Of a DNA stretch of 34,029 nt, positions 1 through 6,350 are shown piece after piece. Positions within the stretch are counted from its first letter, which is position 1. Each line of letters starts with the position of its first letter. The notes beneath the pieces were generated by a model. It did no database searches. It was given only the letters and a program-made list of their open reading frames with translations, and was not told the origin of the DNA. This stretch comes from Deltaproteobacteria bacterium CG11_big_fil_rev_8_21_14_0_20_42_23 (lineage in GTDB: Bacteria; UBA10199; 2-02-FULL-44-16), in NCBI GenBank assembly GCA_002796345.1, contig PCXC01000042.1:1-34029 (forward strand). The letters run 5' to 3'. The position numbers and the translations under genes are program-made.

Positions 1-50
1 ATCGAACTCCTGCTGAGGTCTTCTTGAACCAAGTGTTGCACTTCGAATGT

Positions 51-82
51 GAATCCACATCCCCGCCTTCGCGAGGATGACA
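51..82. repeat. Partial dispersed repeat ending in GGATGACA
   Basis: This is the second half of a dispersed palindromic element. It has a small CGCCTTCGCG-type hairpin and ends in GGATGACA. The matching first half (TGTCATCC) is not visible in the first 50 bases. The element recurs at 105-192, 20505-20599, 22075-22143 and 28784-28966. Confidence 0.5.
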
Positions 83-104
83 AAAAGCAAAATTGGGAGA
101 TCAC

Positions 105-192
105 TGTCATCCTCTGGCTTGACCAGGGGATCCACAACTCAAGCTCAATTTCAAAATTGCTAGATCCCTCCGCCTAAGGCGGAAGGATGACA
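105..192. repeat. Dispersed palindromic repeat TGTCATCC...GGATGACA
   Basis: The outer ends TGTCATCC and GGATGACA are inverted. Each arm holds a smaller hairpin (CTGGCTTGACCAG on the left, TCCGCCTAAGGCGGA on the right) next to a GGGATCC/GATCCC motif. It lies just downstream of rsmA and could form a large RNA hairpin. Repeats of this style are common in intergenic regions of many uncultured bacterial genomes. I see no coding capacity in 1-206. Confidence 0.6.
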
Positions 193-206
193 AAGATAGT
201 GCGTTC

Positions 207-1058
207 CTATTTTTCAATGAGTTGCTGCGCCAAGCAAACAAAGTCTGAAATGTCTAAATCTTCAGCGCGAGAAGTGAGGGGGATGTTGCAAGTATCTGCA
301 GCTTTTTCTAGATTTTCTGCAGCAAGAGATAATCCTCCTTGCAAAAGTGCATTGCGCAAAGTTTTCCGGCGTTTTCCAAATGCAGCTTTCACAATTTGCT
401 TAAACCATTTTTCATTCTGCAGCATAAAAGGGCTTGAAGTGAAATCGATGCTGATAACACTTGAATCAACTTTTGGGGCAGGAATAAAACTTTGTCTTGA
501 AACATCAAAGCATTTTTTACAAACGCTTTGCACGTTAAGTAAAATACTCAAGATGCCGTATTCTTTTGTGCTTGGTTTGGCTATTAAACGCAGTGCAACT
601 TCTTTTTGCATCAGCAACACCGCTTTGCCAATGATGTTCCGCGATTCAAGCAAATAAAACAAAATGGGAGAAGTAATTTCGTAAGGGATATTTCCAATGA
701 CTTTGAGCGATTTTATTTCTTTATGCGTTTGGAGAAATTGATCTAAATGTACTTTTAAAATATCGGCATGAATCCAGGTGATGTTTTTGAGATGTCCAAA
801 TTCTTCTTTTGCAATGGCCACCATATCGTCATCGAATTCTACAGCGTAGACGTGTTTACATTTTTCCGCTGTGAGAGCTGTCATTAAACTCAAGCCTGGT
901 CCTATTTCTACGACGATGTCGTTGGTAGTGAGTTCAAGTTGTGCAATAATTTTTTCGAGTGTTGGACGTGGAGTTAAAAAATTTTGACCAAATTTTTTCT
1001 TTGCTCGAACGGAATATTTTTTAAGAAGAGATTCAATGGAAGGAAAAGTTGTATTCAT
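207..1058 (-). CDS. rsmA: 16S rRNA dimethyladenosine transferase RsmA (KsgA)
   Basis: Predicted to dimethylate the two adjacent adenines of the 3'-terminal helix of 16S rRNA, using S-adenosylmethionine, late in 30S assembly. The 283-residue length is normal for the family. Visible motifs are FGQNFL at residues 23-28, the SAM-binding EIGPG at 51-55 and the catalytic NIPY at 123-126. A basic C-terminal segment with GKRRKTLRNAL is typical of the family's small helical domain. It is the last gene of the minus-strand run cpoB-tsaD-rsmA, starting 2 nt after the tsaD stop, so it is probably co-transcribed and translationally coupled. Nothing is unusual in the sequence. Confidence 0.96.
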   Translation of the reverse strand: MNTTFPSIESLLKKYSVRAKKKFGQNFLTPRPTLEKIIAQLELTTNDIVVEIGPGLSLMTALTAEKCKHVYAVEFDDDMVAIAKEEFGHLKNITWIHADILKVHLDQFLQTHKEIKSLKVIGNIPYEITSPILFYLLESRNIIGKAVLLMQKEVALRLIAKPSTKEYGILSILLNVQSVCKKCFDVSRQSFIPAPKVDSSVISIDFTSSPFMLQNEKWFKQIVKAAFGKRRKTLRNALLQGGLSLAAENLEKAADTCNIPLTSRAEDLDISDFVCLAQQLIEK

Positions 1059-1060
1059 AT

Positions 1061-2080
1061 TTATGAGTGAGTTCCAATTTCCATGTTTGCAATGGCGTTG
1101 GTGTCGAGGCTACTTTGCTTTCCCATTTTCAAATATTGTTCACCAACATAAGCAATCATAGCAGCGTTATCGGTGCAGTATTCAAATTTTGGAATGGCAA
1201 GTTTCAAGTTTCTTTTGTCAGCTTCAGTTTGAAGTGTGCTGCGCAAAAGTGAGTTGGCAGCTACTCCGCCAGAGATGACAACGCCTTTAGCGTTGTGTAT
1301 TTTAGCAGCTTCAAACACTTGCTTTACCACAATTTTTATCACGGTTGCTTGAAAGCTTGCGGCGAGATCTTGCTTGAATTTCTCATCAAAAGTGTTGGTG
1401 TTTTTTGCTTCTTTCACTTTGAGCAGTACCGCAGTTTTTAATCCAGAAAAACTGAAGTCGAGTTGGTTTCCGCTTCCAAAACGTGGAAGGGTAAACGTGT
1501 AGGCATGAGGATTTCCCTTTTGTGCCAGTTTGTCCACCAAAGGTCCGCCGGGATAACCTAGTTCAAGTAGCTTTGCTACTTTGTCGAAAGCTTCACCTGC
1601 CGCATCGTCACGTGTGGCGCCAAGAAGCGAGTAGTCGCCAAATGCTCTCACCAAATAGAGGCTTGTGTGTCCGCCAGAAATAACAAGTCCAATACTTGGA
1701 GCGGGAAAATCAGGCGTATCAATAAGATGCGCGTTAAGGTGTGCTTCAAGATGATTGACCGCAATAAACGGAAGGTGCTTTGCAAGAGCAATGGTTTTTG
1801 CGCTTGTAAGTCCAACCAAGAGAGAGCCAATGAGGCCTGGAGCATAGGTGGCTGCAATGCCCTCAAGGTTTTCCCAAGTAACATTGGCTTTTTCCATTGC
1901 GGTTTGAATCATGGGGATGATGACTTCTAAATGTCTGCGCGAAGCAAGCTCTGGCACAACGCCGCCAAAGCGAGCGTGAACTTCTTCTTGTGTGGCCACA
2001 ACGTTGGAAAGAATTTTTCCATCGCAAATAACAGCCGCACCTGTTTCGTCACAGGATGATTCAATGGCAAGAATATTCAT
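1061..2080 (-). CDS. tsaD: tRNA N6-threonylcarbamoyladenosine transferase TsaD
   Basis: Transfers the threonylcarbamoyl group from TC-AMP to A37 of ANN-decoding tRNAs, working with TsaB and TsaE. The length of 339 residues is standard. The N-terminus is the family's typical start (MNILAIESSCDET). The metal-binding HLEAH (His110, His114) is present, as are the later glycine-rich nucleotide-fold segments (ISGGHTS, ISGGVAANS). The start lies 2 nt after the cpoB stop, with no Shine-Dalgarno site of its own, which suggests translational coupling. TsaB and TsaE are not in this window. Confidence 0.97.
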   Translation of the reverse strand: MNILAIESSCDETGAAVICDGKILSNVVATQEEVHARFGGVVPELASRRHLEVIIPMIQTAMEKANVTWENLEGIAATYAPGLIGSLLVGLTSAKTIALAKHLPFIAVNHLEAHLNAHLIDTPDFPAPSIGLVISGGHTSLYLVRAFGDYSLLGATRDDAAGEAFDKVAKLLELGYPGGPLVDKLAQKGNPHAYTFTLPRFGSGNQLDFSFSGLKTAVLLKVKEAKNTNTFDEKFKQDLAASFQATVIKIVVKQVFEAAKIHNAKGVVISGGVAANSLLRSTLQTEADKRNLKLAIPKFEYCTDNAAMIAYVGEQYLKMGKQSSLDTNAIANMEIGTHS

Positions 2081-2082
2081 GG

Positions 2083-2937
2083 CTAATGTTTATTCTCCTC
2101 GGGAGTTTGAGGAGCTTCGTCTGCTTGCCTTTGTTGTTCAAGGGTTTGCGAGGGGTAGCTGCTTGCTTCTGGTGCAGAAGGTGCAGGTGCATTTCTTACT
2201 TGATCCATTTCGGTAATGATTTCTTTTGCTCTTAAAGCTTCAGCAGAATTTGGTGCTGACTGAATAAGTTTGTTGAAGAAAATTTTTGCATCTTCATTGA
2301 GTGAAAGTTCTTTAAAGGATATGCCTTGTTTTAACAGAGCTTCATTTCCCTTTTCGTTTTTTGGATGTTTGGTAAGAAACGACTGAAATTCTTTAATCGC
2401 TTTTTGCCAATCACGAAGAGAAAAATATGATTCCGCTATCCAATAGCGCGCACCAGAAGCAAAAGAACTTTTGGGAAATTTGGTAAGAAAACGCTGAAAC
2501 TCTGCAACGGCTTCAAGATAACTTCCTTCTTCAACTTTTGAAAGAGCTTGCTGATAGAGTTTTCCTTCTTGAGCAGTTTTTGGAGAGATGCTTGAGATGG
2601 CTTTTGTCACTTGTTTCGAAACAACATGCATGCGCTCTTCCAAAATTTGCATGCGGTGAGTAATATCCAGAAAAAGTTTTTGAAGTGTTAGCTGTTGTGT
2701 TTGCAAAAGATGTCGATTGGCATCAATTTCACCATTAATTTTTTGAAGTTCTACATCTGATGCATTCACCTTTGCAATGGCAGATGCAAGCCCAGCATTG
2801 TTTTGCAAGTAGGTCAGTTCAATGTCGTGCAAACGTTTTTCGAGTTCGTCAATTTTTGCAGTGTCACTTTTTGAGTGAGCAGAAAATGAAGAAAAAAGAA
2901 GAAGAGCTAAAAGGGAAAGTGAAAAAAAATTTTTCAT
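2083..2937 (-). CDS. cpoB: Tol-Pal system TPR protein CpoB/YbgF
   Basis: A periplasmic protein of the Tol-Pal cluster, 284 residues. A signal peptide is visible (lysine, then a leucine/serine-rich core, cleavage near residue 22). A heptad-like coiled-coil region follows at about residues 25-120, then tandem TPR-like helices from about 125 to 245 that match the YbgF C-terminal pattern (FPKSSFASGARYWIAESYF). The tail is rich in Pro, Ala and Glu. In E. coli CpoB links outer-membrane constriction to peptidoglycan synthesis. A strong GGAGGAG ribosome site lies directly after the terminator hairpin downstream of pal. The gene leads straight into tsaD. Confidence 0.88.
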   Translation of the reverse strand: MKNFFSLSLLALLLFSSFSAHSKSDTAKIDELEKRLHDIELTYLQNNAGLASAIAKVNASDVELQKINGEIDANRHLLQTQQLTLQKLFLDITHRMQILEERMHVVSKQVTKAISSISPKTAQEGKLYQQALSKVEEGSYLEAVAEFQRFLTKFPKSSFASGARYWIAESYFSLRDWQKAIKEFQSFLTKHPKNEKGNEALLKQGISFKELSLNEDAKIFFNKLIQSAPNSAEALRAKEIITEMDQVRNAPAPSAPEASSYPSQTLEQQRQADEAPQTPEENKH

Positions 2938-2951
2938 AAAATGTCTCCTCC

Positions 2952-2988
2952 AAAAAAATACGCCCTTTCGCTTTAGCTAAGGGCGTAT
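2952..2988 (-). terminator. Intrinsic terminator/attenuator between pal and cpoB
   Basis: On the minus strand a 9-bp stem TACGCCCTT/AAGGGCGTA (2979-2987 with 2959-2967) is followed by seven T residues (complement of 2952-2958). The cpoB ribosome site GGAGGAG comes immediately after, at about 2944-2950. The hairpin should end much of the abundant pal transcript while letting some read through into cpoB-tsaD-rsmA. Confidence 0.8.
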
Positions 2989-3009
2989 GAGAAAGAAAAT
3001 GGCATGTGT

Positions 3010-3423
3010 TTATTTTGCTACGAAATCGTCACGGCGATTTTGCCACCAGCAGCTTTCATCATGGCAAGTTGCAACTGGTTTTTCTTCACCGTAACTTACA
3101 GTGTTAAGACGGCTTGAAGAAACCCCCAAGTTTTGAAGGTAAGATTCTGCAGATCTTGCACGGCGATCGCCAAGAGCAATGTTGTACTCAAATGATCCGC
3201 GCTCATCGCAATGGCCTTCGATGGTTACGCTTTTTTTGCTGTTGTTTTGCATCCAAGTAGCATTGTCTTTAAGGATTGCAGCAGCATCAGATTTGATGTT
3301 GGATTTGTCATAATCGAAATGGATAGTTTTCAATGCTGTTTTTGGTTTTTTCTGTTGTTGTGAACATGCAGACACGAGAGCGAGACAGGTAACGGCAACG
3401 ACGAGAAGCGACTGTTTTTTCAT
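3010..3423 (-). CDS. pal: Peptidoglycan-associated lipoprotein Pal
   Basis: An outer-membrane lipoprotein that binds peptidoglycan and TolB. The 137 residues begin with a lipoprotein signal and lipobox LVSAC (acylated Cys20). An OmpA-like peptidoglycan-binding domain follows: the FDYDKSNI strand, then IEGHCDERGS, then the ALGDRRARSAESYL helix. The C-terminal CHDESCWWQNRRDD fits the DAP-binding end of Pal (NRRD/V motif). The ribosome site is GGAGG about 5 nt before the ATG. The gene has its own promoter (3473-3501) and a terminator after it. tolQRAB are not upstream here, since the next gene is divergent. Confidence 0.95.
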   Translation of the reverse strand: MKKQSLLVVAVTCLALVSACSQQQKKPKTALKTIHFDYDKSNIKSDAAAILKDNATWMQNNSKKSVTIEGHCDERGSFEYNIALGDRRARSAESYLQNLGVSSSRLNTVSYGEEKPVATCHDESCWWQNRRDDFVAK

Positions 3424-3472
3424 GTATTCCTCCGAAGAATTAATAAGATATCTGCCCTAAGCAGTTGCGCGG

Positions 3473-3501
3473 AAAGTAAGGAAAGCACCCTAAAAAGTCA
3501 A
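3473..3501 (-). promoter_or_regulatory. Promoter of pal
   Basis: On the minus strand TTGACT (complement of 3496-3501) is separated by exactly 17 bp from TACTTT (complement of 3473-3478). A 5' leader of about 40 nt with a GGAGG ribosome site leads to pal. This is an ordinary sigma70-type promoter with a normal leader, in contrast to the divergent promoter next to it. Confidence 0.6.
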
Positions 3502-3532
3502 GAGAGAAAAGGGAGAAAAGAAGAAAGATTTC

Positions 3533-3561
3533 TTGTCAGATGGAATTCCTTTGCATAGCAT
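3533..3561 (+). promoter_or_regulatory. Promoter with -10 box only 6 nt before the start codon
   Basis: TTGTCA at 3533-3538, a 17-bp spacer, then TAGCAT at 3556-3561. The ATG of the downstream gene is at 3568. Transcription would start at or within a few bases of the ATG, giving a leaderless mRNA; no Shine-Dalgarno site is present. Confidence 0.55.
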
Positions 3562-3567
3562 GCGCGC

Positions 3568-3972
3568 ATGTTGGAAAAAACAAAAATTCTTGTTTGTGAT
3601 CGTTCTTTACTTTCGGTGAACATCCTCAACTTGCTTTTGAAGCGACCTGATTTTCAGTATGAACATCTCTCTTCCTTTCAAAACCTTGAGGCCTTAAAGT
3701 CTCTGCTGCTTCAATCTCATGTGGTGTTTCTCAATGCCAATGTTTTGCCCAATTACTTTGAGACTGTGTTTAAGGTTTTTTGCGACGACGCCAGGTCTAG
3801 AGCGCTTCCGAAATTTTTGTTTTTGGAAGAAGGTCAGCAAGAGCAATATGCTGCTTTGAGAGATATTCCCCACCTCGAGTTTATCTTCCGCCCCTTTTAT
3901 CCAGCTGATTTTGCGAAACGTGTTTCGGCTTTCCTTCCATCAGAAAGGAGAGATGCGCATGCAAATAACTGA
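3568..3972 (+). CDS. Degenerate receiver-like (pseudo-REC) protein
   Basis: A 134-residue protein with the layout of a response-regulator receiver domain: a beta-strand KILVCDRS near the N-terminus, then an alpha helix, a strand VVFLNANV where the phosphoacceptor Asp would be, a strand KFLFLEE, and a final FIFRPFYPADFAKRV resembling the KPF-alpha5 end. The usual Asp is replaced by Asn and the Lys of KPF by Arg, so phosphorylation is unlikely. It overlaps the PilZ gene, which suggests they act together, perhaps in a c-di-GMP-linked response. The call rests on pattern resemblance only; it could be another small alpha/beta fold. The mRNA appears leaderless. Confidence 0.6.
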   Translation: MLEKTKILVCDRSLLSVNILNLLLKRPDFQYEHLSSFQNLEALKSLLLQSHVVFLNANVLPNYFETVFKVFCDDARSRALPKFLFLEEGQQEQYAALRDIPHLEFIFRPFYPADFAKRVSAFLPSERRDAHANN

Positions 3973-4294
3973 ACTTCATCACGAGCGCAGGCTTTACGAA
4001 AGACATGCTTTTCGTGAGAAAATAATTTTTGAAAGTGAACACGGCGAGCCATTTTTTTATGTTTACTCCAAAGACTTAAGTTTTGGAGGAATGAGTCTAG
4101 AAGCGGATATCCCGGCAGCGCCAGGTTCTCTTGTGATGATTTCTTGCTCTCTTCCCAATCAGGTGAAAAGTTTCAGGGTTACAGCTGAGGTGATGAGGGC
4201 AAAGCCCGAAGACCGGTTTATGGCGCTTCGGTTTTTGGGGCTTTCTGAGGAGCAGCAGATAAGCTTGAAGGCGCTTTGTGAGCAGAGTTGTTAA
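3959..4294 (+). CDS. PilZ-domain protein
   Basis: A single-domain PilZ protein of about 111 residues, a family that binds cyclic di-GMP. The binding signature is visible: an N-terminal arginine cluster (ERRLYERHAFR) followed about 35 residues later by DLSFGGMSLE, matching RxxxR...D/NxSxxG. The ATG at 3959 is chosen because AAGGAG (3945-3950) sits 8 nt before it; the ATG at 3953 would be only 2 nt away. It overlaps the end of the pseudo-receiver gene by 14 nt, so it is translationally coupled. Its 3' end overlaps the convergent gene at 4218-5006 by 77 bp. Likely targets (motility, polysaccharide, adhesion) cannot be read from the sequence. Confidence 0.85.
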   Translation: MQITELHHERRLYERHAFREKIIFESEHGEPFFYVYSKDLSFGGMSLEADIPAAPGSLVMISCSLPNQVKSFRVTAEVMRAKPEDRFMALRFLGLSEEQQISLKALCEQSC

Positions 4295-5006
4295 TCACTT
4301 GATAAAGTTTCCAAGGATAATGATCGTCTTCTCGTCGTATCCAAAAAGGTTTGCTTCCGTTTCTCCAGCCATCAACAATAATTGAATTTTCTATTGTCTC
4401 GCCTTTTTTGGCAATGGCGAGCGTGTTGTGTTCTCGATATTTTCCAGAATAAGCTTCAACCCAAGCGAGGGTGAAAAAATTCCAATTCTGGCTTCCTAAG
4501 TCGCGCTTCAAATTTTCAACATAATGATAGCAGTAGCCACGTGCATTTTTTGAAAGCTTGATAAAGGTGTTGTGAAGAAGCGGCCAACTTTTAATCTTAA
4601 ATTCGCGTGAAGATTTGTAGAGACTTAAAATGGTTTCGCGTGCCAAGAGGTCAGCCTCATTTTTTATGTTGTTTGTTTTTATTTCGTGCAGGTTGAGGAT
4701 GTCTTGTTTCAGTCTAAAAACGTATGTCCAAAATTCTAAGTTTGGAAGTAGTTTAGCAAAACCAGCAGCAGCAATGCGTTCCTGCTTGTTGAGGCGGAGC
4801 TTTGGATTTTTTTTATATTCCTCATATTTTGAAAAAGAAAGTGAGTTTGAAAGCGAGCTCTTTTGTTTCAGCAAATCAGAGTAATGGTGATCTGCAGAGA
4901 GCTGAAGATCAGTTTGGGAAAGATGTATTTCAGGAAGGATGTAGGCAAAGGAGACGAGTGGAAAAAGAAAAAGAAAAAAGAAAATGAAGGCGCATTTTAT
5001 TCTCAT
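4218..5006 (-). CDS. Secreted protein with possible Cys-His-Asp (transglutaminase-like) triad
   Basis: A 262-residue protein with a clear signal peptide (hydrophobic FFLFLFPLVSF, cleavage near residue 21). I do not recognise a family with certainty. The second half has a conserved-looking order RGYCYHYVENL (Cys159), EHNTLAI (His193) and IIVDGWRNG (Asp212). That is the order and spacing expected of a transglutaminase or papain-like fold handling a peptide or amide bond in the envelope. The start overlaps the phaR stop as ATGA, so it is the last gene of a four-gene overlapping operon. Its 3' end lies antisense to the PilZ gene. Assigning enzyme activity is inference. Confidence 0.6.
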   Translation of the reverse strand: MRIKCAFIFFFLFLFPLVSFAYILPEIHLSQTDLQLSADHHYSDLLKQKSSLSNSLSFSKYEEYKKNPKLRLNKQERIAAAGFAKLLPNLEFWTYVFRLKQDILNLHEIKTNNIKNEADLLARETILSLYKSSREFKIKSWPLLHNTFIKLSKNARGYCYHYVENLKRDLGSQNWNFFTLAWVEAYSGKYREHNTLAIAKKGETIENSIIVDGWRNGSKPFWIRREDDHYPWKLYQVINNSAHKAPSSLSAAPQKAPKTEAP

Positions 5007-5437
5007 TTTAATTTTTTTTCGAGAGCAGCTATTTTTCTTTTGAGTTCATTCATTTCATCTATAAGAGGAGAAGGCCGTTTTGCTTCTGTGTTTTTTCGCT
5101 TTTCATCCATAATTTCTTTTACATGGCTAAATTCTCGAACTCCTGTTTCTAAGGTTTTGCTCATAATTTCTTTGAACATGCCGCCACCAGTTCTGATGAT
5201 ATCAATGAAGGTATCCAGCGGAAGTTCGTTTCGCTTCTTTTTTTGCTCTTCAAAAATAATTTGAGCCAAAGTTACAGCTGTAATGTCTTCTCCGTTTGCG
5301 TTTTCAACGACGTGAACTTCATCTCCCATTTTAATCATTTCGGCTATGTCTTCTAACGTGACATAACAGGAATCTTGAGTGTCGTAGAGCTTTCTATTGC
5401 GATAGCGTTTAATGATTTTTTTTTGTTTTTTTGTCAT
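5003..5437 (-). CDS. phaR: PHA synthesis regulator-type DNA-binding protein (PhaR-like)
   Basis: A 144-residue protein whose first 60 residues match the PHB/PHA accumulation regulator DNA-binding domain: NRKLYDT at 14-20, YVTLEDIAEMI at about 25-35, and DITAVTLAQIIFEEQ after that. The C-terminus is a charged coiled coil. In polyhydroxyalkanoate producers PhaR represses phasin and granule genes and binds the granules, but many deltaproteobacteria-like genomes carry such proteins without an obvious PHA locus. No PHA synthase is in the window. It overlaps the upstream gene by 29 bp and the downstream gene by ATGA. Confidence 0.8.
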   Translation of the reverse strand: MTKKQKKIIKRYRNRKLYDTQDSCYVTLEDIAEMIKMGDEVHVVENANGEDITAVTLAQIIFEEQKKKRNELPLDTFIDIIRTGGGMFKEIMSKTLETGVREFSHVKEIMDEKRKNTEAKRPSPLIDEMNELKRKIAALEKKLK

Positions 5438-5681
5438 GTTGATTTTTTTTGCTTGGTTTTGTTTTTCCTTTTGAGTTCTCTAAACCTTGGCACAAGTCTT
5501 GGGTAACGCTGAGAGCTCGATCGAAAAAATGAATTATTTTTTCATTTTTCATTTCGTGTTTATTTTTTTCTGCGTAGTCCTTGCAAAATGAAAACATGAA
5601 GTTGCTAAGATGTAATAAATCTCTTCCAAGATTTAAAACGTGCTCTTCGATTTTTGTTTGGCTTTGTTTTTTTTTGGTCAT
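5409..5681 (-). CDS. Small basic protein, second gene of the phaR operon
   Basis: A 90-residue hypothetical protein. The ATG at 5681 overlaps the stop of the upstream 40-codon gene as ATGA; a TTG at 5699 is the only longer start and is less likely. Residues 8-70 look helical, with a hydrophobic stretch (LLHLSNFMFSFC). The last 25 residues are lysine-rich. I do not recognise the family. Its place directly before phaR recalls small granule-associated or phasin-like proteins, but the sequence does not show this. Confidence 0.6.
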   Translation of the reverse strand: MTKKKQSQTKIEEHVLNLGRDLLHLSNFMFSFCKDYAEKNKHEMKNEKIIHFFDRALSVTQDLCQGLENSKGKTKPSKKNQHDKKTKKNH

Positions 5682-5800
5682 TTTTTTCTGGTAAACCAAC
5701 GTTTTAGTTTTGGGCCTTCATTAATGCCAATCATGGCAGCGATGGCCAGAAGAATAAGAAGTATTTCTTTCCATCCGAAGTGTGAGAGGAAGTTTTCCAT
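5678..5800 (-). CDS. 40-residue single-pass membrane peptide, first gene of the phaR operon
   Basis: A short ORF of 40 codons that is easily missed by length cut-offs. The peptide starts MENFLSHFGW, carries one strong transmembrane helix (EILLILLAIAAMIGI, residues 12-26) and ends with a basic tail (KLKRWFTRKK), suggesting an N-out/C-in orientation. Its stop codon overlaps the start of the next gene as ATGA. No Shine-Dalgarno site precedes the ATG; a TATATA box lies 9 nt upstream, so it may be leaderless. The basic ending and helix resemble small Tat- or holin-like peptides, but I make no functional assignment. Confidence 0.6.
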   Translation of the reverse strand: MENFLSHFGWKEILLILLAIAAMIGINEGPKLKRWFTRKK

Positions 5801-5918
5801 GCGGGCGTGTATATAGACTGCGTCATAACTTGTCTAGGAATTTAAAAATATTTTAAAAAAAATGCATGTAAAACAACTTGTTATAGAAATATTTTTTTAT
5901 GACGCATAAAAAGTTGTG

Positions 5919-6350
5919 TCATGAAAAAGGCTTTGCCTTGCTGTAATGATTTGCAGGGGTGTTGTCTTTATCCCGTAGAAAAAAGACAATCATAATGACA
6001 TTGATGGCGGAAAAGAGAATCAGAATGATGCTTGAAAAACTTAAAGGAAGTAAGGGGTGGAAAATCAGCGAAGATCCTAAAGCAAGAAAAAGTGAATAGA
6101 GGCAAATTAAAAAAGAGTGATCAAAATGATTTTCTATTCCCAGTTTTTGGGTTTGTTGCGGGTACCATTTTTTTGAGAAGCAAAAACGTTGAAAAAGAAA
6201 AAGGCAAAGAAGAAAAAACAGAATGAAATGTGCAAAAGAAAATTTTTCATCTTTTATATGCCAGAAGTGAAAGGCAAAAAGAAGAAAAGTAAGAGCCTCA
6301 AGAGAAGCTACAAGCCAAGAATTTGAAGTGAAAAGTAAATTTATTCTCAT
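5919..6350 (-). CDS. Four-helix integral membrane protein
   Basis: A 143-residue protein with four predicted transmembrane segments (about residues 12-30, 38-58, 80-98 and 101-123) and few charged residues. No family motif is recognised. Its ATG follows directly on the TAA stop of the phosphoesterase gene, so the two form an operon and are probably translationally coupled. It may anchor or assist the exported enzyme; that is inference. The 118-bp AT-rich gap to 5800 holds the upstream region of the phaR operon, with GCGTCATAACTTGT at 5820-5833 and an inverted GTCAT core near 5898-5905. Confidence 0.65.
   Translation of the reverse strand: MRINLLFTSNSWLVASLEALTFLLFAFHFWHIKDEKFSFAHFILFFLLCLFLFQRFCFSKKWYPQQTQKLGIENHFDHSFLICLYSLFLALGSSLIFHPLLPLSFSSIILILFSAINVIMIVFFLRDKDNTPANHYSKAKPFS

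Noticed and set aside
187-657. 156-codon ORF on the plus strand opposite rsmA
   Set aside because: It lies antisense to the clearly conserved rsmA coding sequence and its translation shows no domain-like pattern.
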